From NCBI RefSeq assembly GCF_009671205.1, contig NZ_CP045309.1, positions 4,526,001 to 4,590,000 of the forward strand: DNA of 64,000 nucleotides. The letters run 5' to 3'. Position 1 is the stretch's first letter. Each line of letters starts with the position of its first letter. The translations under genes and the position numbers were made by a program. Positions 11,872 to 20,236 of the stretch are shown here, one piece after another. This DNA comes from Micromonospora terminaliae (lineage in GTDB: Bacteria > Actinomycetota > Actinomycetes > Mycobacteriales > Micromonosporaceae). The notes beneath the pieces were generated by a model. It did not search any database, was not told the origin of the DNA, and worked only from the letters and a program-made list of their open reading frames with translations.

Positions 11872-12447
11872 TCAGCGGGCTTCAGCCCCGAGCAGGCGCA
11901 GGTGGCGCTCGACGACCGCGGTCGTCCGTTCGACGTCGCCGGTGGCCAGCAGGTCGAGCAGGGCGCCGCGCAGCAGCGCCAGGCCGAGCGCTGGATCCGT
12001 GCCGCCGCCGTCGTCCCCGCCGTGGACGTCGGCCAGCAGCCCGAGCCAGTCCTCCACGGTCTGCCGGGCGAATCCCGCCCACGGTCCGTCCGGTTCGCTC
12101 AGCGAGCGGGCGTACGCCTGGAGCCAGAGGACCAGCATCGGGCGGTGGGCCGGATCCACGAGCCAGCCCCAGGTCGTCCGCACGGCGGCGGCGAAGTCGT
12201 CGGCGCCGCCCGCCTCCCGCGCCCGCCGCAGCGCGGCCAGCTCGTCGGCCCGGGCCCGCCTGAGCAGGGCACGGATCAGCTCGTCCTTGGAGCCGAAGAG
12301 GAAGAGCAGGACCCGCGGGCTGGATCCGATGGCGGCGGCGAGCGGGCGCAGCGACAGCTCAGCCAGCCCGTGCGCCAGGGCGTACTCGTACGCCCGCTCC
12401 AGGAGTTCGTCGCGGCGGGCGCTCCGGGGTCGCTCATGCTGGCTCAC
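11872..12447 (-). CDS. TetR-family regulator
   Basis: A 191-residue TetR protein. The DNA-binding domain covers about 10-57 (RRDELLERAYEYALAHGLAELSLRPLAAAIGSSPRVLLFLFGSK), with an unusual recognition helix, PRVLLFLFG, instead of the common YYHFxxK. The C-terminal part is helical and Ala/Leu-rich. Start GTG 12447 is taken because the palindromic operator lies 15 nt upstream of it; longer in-frame starts would cross that operator. Divergent from an acetyltransferase gene, which it probably represses together with itself. Confidence 0.88.
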   Translation of the reverse strand: MSQHERPRSARRDELLERAYEYALAHGLAELSLRPLAAAIGSSPRVLLFLFGSKDELIRALLRRARADELAALRRAREAGGADDFAAAVRTTWGWLVDPAHRPMLVLWLQAYARSLSEPDGPWAGFARQTVEDWLGLLADVHGGDDGGGTDPALGLALLRGALLDLLATGDVERTTAVVERHLRLLGAEAR

Positions 12448-12461
12448 AGCGCTACTCTGCC

Positions 12462-12481
12462 ACTGAAACGACTGTTTCAGT
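12462..12481. promoter_or_regulatory. Palindromic TetR operator between divergent genes
   Basis: ACTGAAAC (12462-12469) and GTTTCAGT (12474-12481) form a perfect inverted repeat around GACT. It is the only strong dyad in the 49-nt gap between the tetR gene and the divergent acetyltransferase, so one bound TetR dimer could control both. Confidence 0.75.
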
Positions 12482-12496
12482 AGTGGAGGGGTGTCG

Positions 12497-13000
12497 ATGA
12501 GCGCGGAGATCCTCATTCGCCCGCTGGGCCGTCCCGGTGACCTGGGCTGGGTGGTGCTGGCCCACGGCGAGACGTACGCCGCCGAGTTCGGGTGGGACAC
12601 CAGCTTCGAGGCGCTCGTGGCACGGATCGTCGCCGACTACGCGGCCGGCCACGATCCGGCGCGGGAGGCCGCCTGGATCGCCGAGGTCGACGGGAAGCGG
12701 GCCGGGTGCGTCTTCTGCGTCGCGGCCGACGAGCGGACCGCCCAGCTCCGGATCCTGCTGGTCGACCCGGCGGCCCGCGGGCAGCGGCTCGGCGAGCGCC
12801 TGGTCGACGAGTGCCTGTCCTTCGCCCGGCGGGCGGGTTACGCCCGCATCCGCCTGTGGACCAACCACCCGCTGGTCGCCGCCCGCCGGATCTACCTCTC
12901 TCGCGGCTTCCGGCTGGTCGAGGAGGAGACCCACCACAGCTTCGGCACGGAGCTGACGGGGCAGGTGTACGAACGGGAACTGGCGCCGGCCGGCGCGTGA
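12497..13000 (+). CDS. GNAT-family N-acetyltransferase
   Basis: A 167-residue GNAT protein with the acetyl-CoA signature LRILLVDPAARGQRLGERLVDECL and a C-terminal RRIYLSRGFRLVEEE. This resembles the C-terminal acetyltransferase half found behind MarR regulators. ATG 12497 has GGAGG at 12485-12489, 7 nt upstream; GTG 12491 is the alternative. Expression is probably controlled by the divergent TetR through the palindrome at 12462-12481. Acceptor substrate unknown. Confidence 0.88.
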   Translation: MSAEILIRPLGRPGDLGWVVLAHGETYAAEFGWDTSFEALVARIVADYAAGHDPAREAAWIAEVDGKRAGCVFCVAADERTAQLRILLVDPAARGQRLGERLVDECLSFARRAGYARIRLWTNHPLVAARRIYLSRGFRLVEEETHHSFGTELTGQVYERELAPAGA

Positions 13001-13054
13001 GCCGACGGTTGACGCGGACGGCACCGGTCGCGTCCACTGGAGAGGGAGGCGCAC

Positions 13055-13750
13055 ATGGATCCCGAACCCCGCAGGCCGCCGCAGGACGCGGTTACGGTCC
13101 GTCACCTGCGCCTCGGCATCGGCTCCGTCGGCATCGCGCTGCCGGTGGCGCTGGTGGTCGGTCACCTGATCGCCGCCCGCCGGCTCACCCTGCTCGACTC
13201 GCTCAGCGGCTACTACCACACCGAGATGCGCGACGTCTTCGTCGGCGCGCTGTGCGCCGTCGGGGTCTTCCTGATCGCGTACCGGTACCGCTGGCCGGAC
13301 GACGCGCTGGGCACCCTCGCCGGGCTGCTGGCGATCGCGGTGGCCCTCTTCCCCACCACGGTGGGCGCGGCGCCCGGCACGACCAGCCCGAGCGACCGGT
13401 GGGTCGGCGTGGTGCACCAGGTGGCCGCCGCGGCGCTCTTCGTGCTGCTCGCGGTCTTCTGCCTCGTCCTGTTCACCCGCCCGGACCGGGCCGGGGTGGC
13501 ACCGTCCCGATCCGCCGTCCGGTTCTACCGCGCCTGCGGCGGCGTCATCCTGGTGGCCATCGCGGTCGCCCTGGCGAGCACGCAACTCCCCGCGGAGGTG
13601 CGGCACACCCTCAAGCCGGTGCTGTGGTGCGAGACGGTGGCGGTGTTCGCCTTCGGCGCGGCCTGGGTGGCGAAGAGCGACGCGCTCTTCCGGGCCGCCG
13701 GCGAGGGGTCCAAGGACCCGGGCGAGGCGTCCCGCGATCTTGTAGCGTGA
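13055..13750 (+). CDS. DUF998-like integral membrane protein
   Basis: A 231-residue protein with about six transmembrane segments. The motif LSGYYHTEMRDVFVGAL after the first helix is characteristic of DUF998/Frag1-like membrane proteins. A GGGAGG site precedes the ATG. It ends 4 nt before pta, but pta has its own promoter-like box inside the end of this gene, so co-transcription is uncertain. Function unknown. Confidence 0.8.
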   Translation: MDPEPRRPPQDAVTVRHLRLGIGSVGIALPVALVVGHLIAARRLTLLDSLSGYYHTEMRDVFVGALCAVGVFLIAYRYRWPDDALGTLAGLLAIAVALFPTTVGAAPGTTSPSDRWVGVVHQVAAAALFVLLAVFCLVLFTRPDRAGVAPSRSAVRFYRACGGVILVAIAVALASTQLPAEVRHTLKPVLWCETVAVFAFGAAWVAKSDALFRAAGEGSKDPGEASRDLVA

Positions 13751-13754
13751 GGTC

Positions 13755-15821
13755 GTGGCGCGCAGCGTGTACCTGACCAGCGTGGGGTCGGGCGGGGGCA
13801 AGTCGACGGTCGCGCTCGGGCTGGCCGAGCTGCTGTCCCGGCAGGTCGAGCGGATCGGGGCCTTCCGGCCGCTGGTCGCCGGTCAGCACCCGGATCCGAT
13901 CCTCGCCCTGCTCACCGAGCGCTACCGGGTGCGACTGCCGGTCGACGAGCTGCACGGCACGACCTACGCCGAGGCCGCCGCCCTGGTCGCGGACGGCCGG
14001 CGGGAGGAGCTGATCTCCCGCATCGTGGCCCGTTACCGGGCGGTCGAGCGGCACTGCCCCGCGGTGGTCGTGGTGGGCAGCGACTTCACGGACGGGGACG
14101 GCGCCGGCGCCCGCGAGCTCGCGTTCAACGCCCGGCTGGCCACCGAGTTCAGCAGCGTGGTGGTGCCCGTGGTCGACGGGTTCGGGCAGCCGCCCGAGGC
14201 CATCACGGCGGCCCTGCGCGGGGCGTACCACGATCTGGAGGACCTGGGCGCGACGGTGGTGGCGGTGGTCGCCAACCGGGTGCCCGGGCCCATGACGCTG
14301 CCCGAGCTGCCCGTCCCCGCGTACGCCATCCCGGAGGTGCCGACCGTGTCGGCGCCGACGGTGGCGGAGGTGGCGGCGGCGCTCGGCGCCACCCTGCTCG
14401 CCGGCGACCAGGCCGCGCTGGACCGGGACGTGCTCGACTACGTGGTCGGCGCGGCGCACGTGCCCACCCTGCTGGACCACTTCACCGACGGGGCCCTGGT
14501 GATCACCCCGGGCGACCGGGACGACCTGCTCGTGGCGGCCGGCGCCGCGCACGTCGCCGGGCAGGCCTCCCTGGCCGGCCTCGTGCTCACCCTCGGCGAA
14601 CAGCCCGACCCGCGGGCCATGCGGCTGTTCGAGGCGCTGAACACCGGGCTGGCCGTGCTCTCCGTGCGCAGCGACAGCTACGACACCGTGGCGGCGTCCA
14701 GCCGGATCGAGGGCCGGCCCAGCGTCGCGAACCCGCGCAAGGTCGAGGCCGCCCTGGGTGCCTTCGAGCGCTGCGTGGACACCGACGACCTGGCCCGCCG
14801 GCTGCGGGTCAGCCGGACCGAGCGGGTCACCCCGCTGATGTTCGAGAACGACCTCATCGACCGGGCCCGGGCACGCCGCCGGCGGCTCGTGCTGCCCGAG
14901 GGCAGCGAGGAGCGCATCCTGCGCGCCGCCGAGGTGCTGCTGCGCCGGGGCGTCGCGGACCTGACGCTGCTGGGACGCCCCGGCGACGTGGCCCGGCGCA
15001 CCCGCGAGCTGGGCATCGACATCGGTGACGCGCAGGTCGTCGACCCGGTCACCAGCGAGTGGCGGGACGGGTTCGCCGCCGAGTACGCGAAGCTGCGCGC
15101 GCACCGGGGCGTCACCGTCGAGCTGGCGCACGACATCGTGGCCCAGCCCAACTACTTCGGCACCATGATGGTGCAGACCGGCCACGCCGACGGCATGGTG
15201 TCCGGTGCCACCCACACCACGGCGGCCACCATCCGGCCCGCCTTCGAGATCATCCGGACCGTGCCGGGCGTCTCCGTCGCCTCCAGCGTGTTCTTCATGC
15301 TGCTCGCCGACCGGGTGCTCGTCTACGGCGACTGCGCGGTGAACCCCGACCCGGACGCCGCCCAGCTCGCCGACATCGCCATCTCCTCGGCCGACACGGC
15401 CGCCCGGTTCGGCATCGAGCCGCGGGTCGCCATGCTGTCCTACTCGACCGGTGACTCCGGCTTCGGCGCCGACGTGGAGAAGGTCGCGGCCGCCACCAAG
15501 CTCGTCCGGGAGCGCCGGCCGGAGCTGCTCGTGGAGGGGCCGATCCAGTACGACGCGGCGATCGACCCGCAGGTCGCGGCCACCAAGCTGCCGGACAGCC
15601 CCGTCGCAGGGCGGGCCACGGTCTTCATCTTCCCGGACCTGAACACCGGCAACAACACGTACAAGGCGGTGCAGCGCTCGGCCGGCGCGGTGGCGGTCGG
15701 CCCGGTCATGCAGGGCCTGCGCCGGCCCGTCAACGACCTGTCCCGGGGCGCCACCGTGCCGGACATCGTCAACACGGTGGCGATCACCGCCATCCAGGCC
15801 GCCACCGGGGAGTCGGAATGA
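13755..15821 (+). CDS. pta: Phosphate acetyltransferase, long form
   Basis: A 688-residue enzyme converting acetyl-CoA and phosphate to acetyl-phosphate and CoA. The N-terminus is a BioD-like P-loop domain (GSGGGKST, residues 11-18); a DRTGG-type regulatory domain lies in the middle (about 210-330); the catalytic PTA domain starts near TPLMFENDLIDRARARR and includes LVLPEGSEERIL, QTGHADGMVSGA and the C-terminal LNTGNNTYKAVQRS. The GTG start overlaps no ribosome site, but TAGCGT (13743-13748) lies 6 nt before it, so a leaderless mRNA is likely. Coupled to ackA by an ATGA overlap. Confidence 0.97.
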   Translation: MARSVYLTSVGSGGGKSTVALGLAELLSRQVERIGAFRPLVAGQHPDPILALLTERYRVRLPVDELHGTTYAEAAALVADGRREELISRIVARYRAVERHCPAVVVVGSDFTDGDGAGARELAFNARLATEFSSVVVPVVDGFGQPPEAITAALRGAYHDLEDLGATVVAVVANRVPGPMTLPELPVPAYAIPEVPTVSAPTVAEVAAALGATLLAGDQAALDRDVLDYVVGAAHVPTLLDHFTDGALVITPGDRDDLLVAAGAAHVAGQASLAGLVLTLGEQPDPRAMRLFEALNTGLAVLSVRSDSYDTVAASSRIEGRPSVANPRKVEAALGAFERCVDTDDLARRLRVSRTERVTPLMFENDLIDRARARRRRLVLPEGSEERILRAAEVLLRRGVADLTLLGRPGDVARRTRELGIDIGDAQVVDPVTSEWRDGFAAEYAKLRAHRGVTVELAHDIVAQPNYFGTMMVQTGHADGMVSGATHTTAATIRPAFEIIRTVPGVSVASSVFFMLLADRVLVYGDCAVNPDPDAAQLADIAISSADTAARFGIEPRVAMLSYSTGDSGFGADVEKVAAATKLVRERRPELLVEGPIQYDAAIDPQVAATKLPDSPVAGRATVFIFPDLNTGNNTYKAVQRSAGAVAVGPVMQGLRRPVNDLSRGATVPDIVNTVAITAIQAATGESE

Positions 15822-16930
15822 GCCGGATCCTGGTCCTGAACTGCGGGTCCTCGTCGGTCAAGTACCGCCTCTACGACGGCGACGAGGTGCGGGCCAAGGG
15901 CACCGTCGAGCGGGTCGGCGAGCCCGGCGGCGGGCCGGCCGACCACGAGACCGCGGTGCGGCAGATCATCGAGGGGCTCGACCTGGCGGGGCTGGCCGGC
16001 GTGGGGCACCGGGTGGTGCACGGTGGGCGGAAGTTCAGCGCGCCGGTGCGGATCGACGACCGGGTCGTCGCCGCCATCGAGGACCTCGTCCCGCTCGCCC
16101 CGCTGCACAACCCGGCCAACCTGGCCGGCATCCGGGTGGCCCGGGAGGCGCTGCCGGACACCCCGCAGGTCGCGGTCTTCGACACCGCGTTCCACCACAC
16201 GCTGCCCGAGGCCGCCGCCACCTACGCCATCGACCGGGAGCTCGCCGAGCGGTACGGCGTGCGGCGGTACGGCTTCCACGGCACCTCGCACGGGTACGTC
16301 TCGCGGCGCACGGCGGAACTGCTCGGCCGCCCGTACGGCGAGTTGAACACCATCACGCTGCACCTGGGCAACGGGGCGAGCGCCTGCGCGGTCCAGGGTG
16401 GCCGGAGCGTCGCCACCTCGATGGGCATGTCGCCGCTGGAGGGCCTCGTCATGGGCACCCGCAGCGGCGACCTCGACCCGACGATCATCTTCCACCTGCG
16501 CCGCGAGGCCGGCATGGGCGTGGACGACATCGACGACCTGCTCAACCACCGCAGCGGCCTGCTCGGGCTGACCGGGGCCAACGACATGCGCGAGGTGCTG
16601 GCCCGCCGGGACGCCGGCGACCCGGCCGCCGCGCTCGCCTTCGAGGTCTACCGCCGCCGGATCACCGGGTACGTGGGCGCGTACTACGCCCTGCTCGGGC
16701 GGGTCGACGCGATCACCTTCACGGCCGGGGTCGGCGAGCACGCCGCCCCGGTGCGGGCGGCGGCGCTGGCCGGCCTGGACCGGCTCGGCATCGCCGTGGA
16801 CCCGGCGCGCAACGCCGGCAGCGGCGACCGGGTCATCTCCCCCGACGGCACCGAGGTCACGGTGTGCGTGATCGCCACCGACGAGGAGCGCGAGATAGCC
16901 CAGGAGACCCGGGCGGCGCTGAACGCCTGA
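15818..16930 (+). CDS. ackA: Acetate kinase
   Basis: A 370-residue ASKHA-fold kinase that interconverts acetyl-phosphate plus ADP and acetate plus ATP. Family motifs are present: VLNCGSSSVKYRLYDG at the N-terminus, FHGTSHGYVSRR, HLGNGASACAV, GMSPLEGLVMGTRSGDLDP and FTAGVGEHA. Length is slightly below the usual 390-400. The ATG sits in the pta stop (ATGA), so both enzymes are made from one message and form the reversible acetate pathway. Confidence 0.98.
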   Translation: MSRILVLNCGSSSVKYRLYDGDEVRAKGTVERVGEPGGGPADHETAVRQIIEGLDLAGLAGVGHRVVHGGRKFSAPVRIDDRVVAAIEDLVPLAPLHNPANLAGIRVAREALPDTPQVAVFDTAFHHTLPEAAATYAIDRELAERYGVRRYGFHGTSHGYVSRRTAELLGRPYGELNTITLHLGNGASACAVQGGRSVATSMGMSPLEGLVMGTRSGDLDPTIIFHLRREAGMGVDDIDDLLNHRSGLLGLTGANDMREVLARRDAGDPAAALAFEVYRRRITGYVGAYYALLGRVDAITFTAGVGEHAAPVRAAALAGLDRLGIAVDPARNAGSGDRVISPDGTEVTVCVIATDEEREIAQETRAALNA

Positions 16931-16975
16931 CCGGCCCTGCCCGGCGCCCGCCCACCCGGCCCGGCTTCTCCCGGC

Positions 16976-17031
16976 GATCATGAGGTTGGCGGCAACGAAT
17001 CGGGGCAATTCGCACCGCGAACCTCATGATC
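16976..17031. repeat. REP-like intergenic hairpin (GATCATGAGGTT element)
   Basis: Twelve-bp arms GATCATGAGGTT (16976-16987) and AACCTCATGATC (17020-17031) are perfectly complementary. The interior continues the pairing imperfectly (GCGG with CCGC, GAA with TTC). I recall similar GATCATGAGGTT hairpins as dispersed intergenic repeats in Micromonosporaceae genomes. It lies between ackA and a convergent small gene, so it could also act as a bidirectional terminator. Confidence 0.65.
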
Positions 17032-17069
17032 AACCCACGCGGCGGGCGCGGGCGGCAGGATGCCGCCGG

Positions 17070-17246
17070 TCAGCTCAGGGTCAGCCAGGCGATCAGGGCG
17101 ACCACCACGACGGCGGCCACGCCGATGCCGGCGAACAGCGGCAGGCGGGAGGGTGTCTCCGCGGCCGTCGCCGCGCTGTCGGGCGAGTCCACGAAGGCGC
17201 GGAACTGCGCGGTGTTGCCACTGGGGTCGGTGTAGTTCTCAGCCAT
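17070..17246 (-). CDS. Small single-pass membrane protein (58 aa)
   Basis: Codes for 58 residues beginning MAENYTDPSGN. A hydrophilic N-terminal region of about 34 residues is followed by one transmembrane helix (LFAGIGVAAVVVVALIAWLTL) that ends at the C-terminus, which suggests a tail-anchored topology. Codon use is strongly GC3, as in its neighbours. It is convergent with ackA. I do not recognise a family. Confidence 0.65.
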   Translation of the reverse strand: MAENYTDPSGNTAQFRAFVDSPDSAATAAETPSRLPLFAGIGVAAVVVVALIAWLTLS

Positions 17247-17383
17247 GCGCGTGACCCTAGCGAAGCCGGTCGACGCCGATGATCCCGCCGGGCCGGTGGC
17301 CGCCCACCCCGGTCCGGGCGGTGGAGGCGCGTCGGTCCGGTCGGCGGGGCCGGACGGGCCGGCCGGCCGCCTACCGTGAGGTG

Positions 17384-18379
17384 GTGAGGGTGCAGCGGCT
17401 GGTCGCCGCGCTGCTGGTGGCGCTGGTGGCCGGTTGCGGCCCGGCGGTCGCCGCCACCGACGACCGGGTCCCGCCCTTCGGCCCGGCGCCGCTGCGGCCG
17501 TACGCCGTGGGCGTGCGCCAGTTCGTCCTCGACCCCGACGGCCCCCGGCCGCTGCCGGTCACCGTCTGGTACCCGGCCGAGCCCACCGCCGCGTCCCCCG
17601 CCCCCGCCGCCCAAACGACGCCCGGCCCGAGCGGCGGCACGGCGCCCGGCCCGACCGGCAGCTCGGCGGGCTTTCCGCGGCGGGACGCCCCGGTGGCCGC
17701 CGGACGGTTCCCGGTGGTCGTCCACAGCCACGGACTGCGCAGCCTCCCCGAGCTGCACGCCCCGCTGACGACCCGCTGGGCGGTGGCCGGGTTCGTGGTG
17801 GCCGCCCCGACCTACCCCCGGACCAACCTGCGGGCACGCGACTTCACCCGCGCCGACGTGCGGAACCAGCCCGCCGACGGCTGGCGGCTGATCCGCCACC
17901 TGGTGCGCCTCGACGCCCGGCCCGGTGACCCGCTCGCCGGGCACCTCGCGGTGGACCGGTTCGCCGCCGCCGGGCACTCCGCGGGCGGCTTCACCACGGC
18001 CGGCATGTTCGCCCCGGGCCACTCGCCCCGGCTGCGCGCCGGCATCGTCATCGCGGGCGGCGGGCTGGCCGGCAGCTTCGCCGGCCCGGTGGCGCCCGTG
18101 CTCTTCGTGCACGGCGGCGCGGACCCCGTCGTACCGGAGTCGGTGGGCCGGGCCGCCTACGCCCGCAGTCTCGGGCCGGCGGCCTTCCTGGGCCTCCCGG
18201 GTCAGGGCCACGGCGAGTACCTGACCCCGGGCCGGCCCGGGTTCGCGCAGGTCCTCGCCGCCACCACCGACTTCCTCCGGTGGACCCTCTACGACGACCG
18301 GGCTGCCCTTCGCCGCCTCCCCGCCGACGCACGCGTCCCCGGCGTCACGACCCTCACCACGCGCGCCCTGCCCGCATGA
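17384..18379 (+). CDS. Lipoprotein alpha/beta hydrolase (PAF-acetylhydrolase/chlorophyllase-like)
   Basis: About 331 residues. A signal peptide ends in the lipobox VAGC, so the mature protein is probably a membrane-anchored lipoprotein. The hydrolase core has VVVHSHGLRS (oxyanion region), the nucleophile elbow GHSAGG, the acid-bearing HGGADPVVP and a late His in GQGHGEYL. A low-complexity Ala/Pro/Gly insert (about 70-95) separates the first strands. GTG 17384 is chosen because TACCGT (17372-17377) lies 6 nt upstream, fitting a leaderless start. It is clearly paralogous to the gene at 19242. Substrate unknown. Confidence 0.85.
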   Translation: MRVQRLVAALLVALVAGCGPAVAATDDRVPPFGPAPLRPYAVGVRQFVLDPDGPRPLPVTVWYPAEPTAASPAPAAQTTPGPSGGTAPGPTGSSAGFPRRDAPVAAGRFPVVVHSHGLRSLPELHAPLTTRWAVAGFVVAAPTYPRTNLRARDFTRADVRNQPADGWRLIRHLVRLDARPGDPLAGHLAVDRFAAAGHSAGGFTTAGMFAPGHSPRLRAGIVIAGGGLAGSFAGPVAPVLFVHGGADPVVPESVGRAAYARSLGPAAFLGLPGQGHGEYLTPGRPGFAQVLAATTDFLRWTLYDDRAALRRLPADARVPGVTTLTTRALPA

Positions 18380-18571
18380 GCCCGGCGGGCCCCGCATGAT
18401 CGACTCCACCTCGGCGACCTGGCGGTATCCGCCGGCCCGACCCCACCACCTCGGCGAACCGGAGCCGATCAACCACCCCACCACCGCGGACCCGCGTCGG
18501 CCGGGCAAGGTCGACGGAGGACCAGCCGCGCGGGGCGGCATGGCCGACCGGCGGGCGGTAGCGTCCAACCG

Positions 18572-19096
18572 GTGGACGGGCTGGCCGAGCGGCAACTCGC
18601 CGCGATCCGCGAGGTCGTCGAGCTGACCGCCGGGGCCGGGATCGCGGTGTGGCTGCGCGGTGGCTGGGCCATGGACTTCCACCTCGGCGCGGTGAGCCGG
18701 CCGCACGTGGATGTCGACTGGTACTGCTGGCGGCGCGACGCCGGCCGGCTGGCCGCCCGGCTCGGCGGGCAGGGCTGGCGCCCCGATCCGCGGATGCCGG
18801 TCGAGAAGCAGCTCGACCTTCTGCGCGGCGACGTCGAGCTGAGCTTCGCGTACCTGGACCAGGACCCGGCGGGCCGGGTGGTGGTCGGGGCCGGGCCGTG
18901 GGCCGGCACCCCGCTGCCGGAGGGGATGCTGGACGCGCCGCCGGGCCGGATCGGCCCGCACACCGCCCCGGTGATCAGCGTGGCGGCCCAGATCGAGTTC
19001 AAGGAGATGTACCCGGTCTGGATGCCCGACCGGCCCCGCCGCCCCAAGGACGCCGCGGACCTGGCCCGGCTGCGCGCCGGCCGGCCAACCGGCTGA
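18572..19096 (+). CDS. Nucleotidyltransferase-like protein (aminoglycoside adenylyltransferase-like)
   Basis: A 174-residue protein with the minimal nucleotidyltransferase pattern seen in ANT(2'')/LinB-like enzymes: VWLRGGWAMDFHLG followed by a metal-binding pair in HVDVDW, and later VELSFAYLD. The C-terminal EFKEMYPVWMPDRPRRPKDAADLARL is also typical. It could adenylylate a small molecule such as an aminoglycoside, or belong to the many uncharacterised members. TAGCGT (18559-18564) lies 7 nt before the GTG start, suggesting a leaderless mRNA. It sits between two paralogous lipoprotein hydrolases. Confidence 0.72.
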   Translation: MDGLAERQLAAIREVVELTAGAGIAVWLRGGWAMDFHLGAVSRPHVDVDWYCWRRDAGRLAARLGGQGWRPDPRMPVEKQLDLLRGDVELSFAYLDQDPAGRVVVGAGPWAGTPLPEGMLDAPPGRIGPHTAPVISVAAQIEFKEMYPVWMPDRPRRPKDAADLARLRAGRPTG

Positions 19097-19241
19097 GCCG
19101 ATCAGCCGGCCGGTCGACCGGCTGAGCCGACCACGCCACGCCGCCGAAGAAGCCGACCAGCCCCGACCAGCTGAAGCGATCGCGTCACGCTGAGGCGCGA
19201 TGCCGGCCGGCCACCCCGGAACCCGAGGCACAATCGAGTTC

Positions 19242-20207
19242 ATGCGCCGTCGCCCCGCCGCCATGATCGCCGCCGCCGCCCTGCTCAGCACGGGTCTGGC
19301 CGGCTGCTCGGGCGGGACCGCCCCGGCCGGGCGTCCCGCCCCCGACGCGCCACCCAAGGCCACCACACCCGCGCCGCGGGTGCCTCCCGGGCACGCACCC
19401 AAGGAGAGCTTCGCGGTGGGCGTACGCCAGTTGAAGCTGAACCGCGACGGCGACCGCCCGCTGCCGGTGACCCTCTGGTACCCGGCGCGGGGTGAGGCCG
19501 GTGGCACGGCGGAGCGGTCCGCCCCGGCGGCGGCCGGGCGGTTCCCGGTGGTGCTGTTCAGCCACGGGCTGGGCGGCCGGCCGGAGGACTACCGGGTGCT
19601 GCTGACCCGCTGGGCGGCGGCCGGGTTCGTGGTGGCCGCGCCGAAGTTCCCGCACACCGGCGCCGGTGGTGACGGCAACCCGCTGGACGTGCTCAACCAG
19701 CCGGCCGACGTGTCGTACGTGCTGACCCAGGTGCTCGCCCTCGACACCCGGGCGGGTGACCCGCTGCGCGGCCGGCTGGACCCGGAGCGGGTGGCGGCGA
19801 CCGGCCACAGCGCGGGCGGCGTGACCACGATCGGGCTGTTCACAGCGGGCCGGGACGAACGCCTGGACGCCGGCATCGTCTTCGCCGGCACGTCGCTCGG
19901 CGTCGGCACCGCGTTCGCCGGGGCGGCGGCCCCGCAGCTCTTCGTGCACGGCGAGGCCGACGAGGTGGTGGACTACGCCGCGGGCAAGGCGGTCTACGAC
20001 GCGGTGCCCTGGCCCAAGGCGATGCTCAGCCTGCCGAAGGGCGACCACGGGCGGGCCCTGCTCAGCGACGGCACGGCGCTGCGGGTGGTCGCCGACACCA
20101 CGGTCGAGTTCCTGCGCTGGACGCTCTACGGCGACGAGGCGGCGAAGAAGCGGCTCCCGGCCGACGCGACCCGCGGCGGCCTGGCCACCCTGGACGACCA
20201 TCTCTGA
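19242..20207 (+). CDS. Lipoprotein alpha/beta hydrolase, paralogue of 17384-18379
   Basis: A 321-residue protein with a signal peptide and lipobox LAGC, then a Pro/Ala-rich spacer and a hydrolase domain: FPVVLFSHGLGG, the nucleophile motif GHSAGG, FVHGEADEVV and KGDHGRAL with the probable catalytic His. Shared blocks with the gene at 17384 (AVGVRQ, RPLPVT.WYPA, AAGRFPVV, TRWA.AGFVVAAP, FLRWTLY) show a local duplication. ATG 19242 gives the signal peptide its usual length. The stop codon lies inside the stem of a terminator shared with the convergent oxidoreductase gene. Confidence 0.85.
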   Translation: MRRRPAAMIAAAALLSTGLAGCSGGTAPAGRPAPDAPPKATTPAPRVPPGHAPKESFAVGVRQLKLNRDGDRPLPVTLWYPARGEAGGTAERSAPAAAGRFPVVLFSHGLGGRPEDYRVLLTRWAAAGFVVAAPKFPHTGAGGDGNPLDVLNQPADVSYVLTQVLALDTRAGDPLRGRLDPERVAATGHSAGGVTTIGLFTAGRDERLDAGIVFAGTSLGVGTAFAGAAAPQLFVHGEADEVVDYAAGKAVYDAVPWPKAMLSLPKGDHGRALLSDGTALRVVADTTVEFLRWTLYGDEAAKKRLPADATRGGLATLDDHL

Positions 20208-20236
20208 CCGGTCGCCCAGGGCGGCGACGCCGGTCA
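20205..20236. terminator. Bidirectional terminator containing both stop codons
   Basis: TGACCGG..TCGCC (20205-20216) pairs with GGCGA..CCGGTCA (20223-20236) with a 2-nt bulge. The TGA of the left gene and the TCA (reverse TGA) of the right gene are the outer ends of the stem. Confidence 0.6.

Noticed and set aside
19097..19200. Short repeats of ACCGGCTGAGCCGA between two genes
   Set aside because: Only two imperfect copies in low-complexity GC-rich sequence; no symmetry to suggest function.
17093..19507. An 804-residue minus-strand frame across three plus-strand genes
   Set aside because: No recognisable domain, and the plus strand holds two lipoprotein hydrolases and a nucleotidyltransferase-like gene with motifs.
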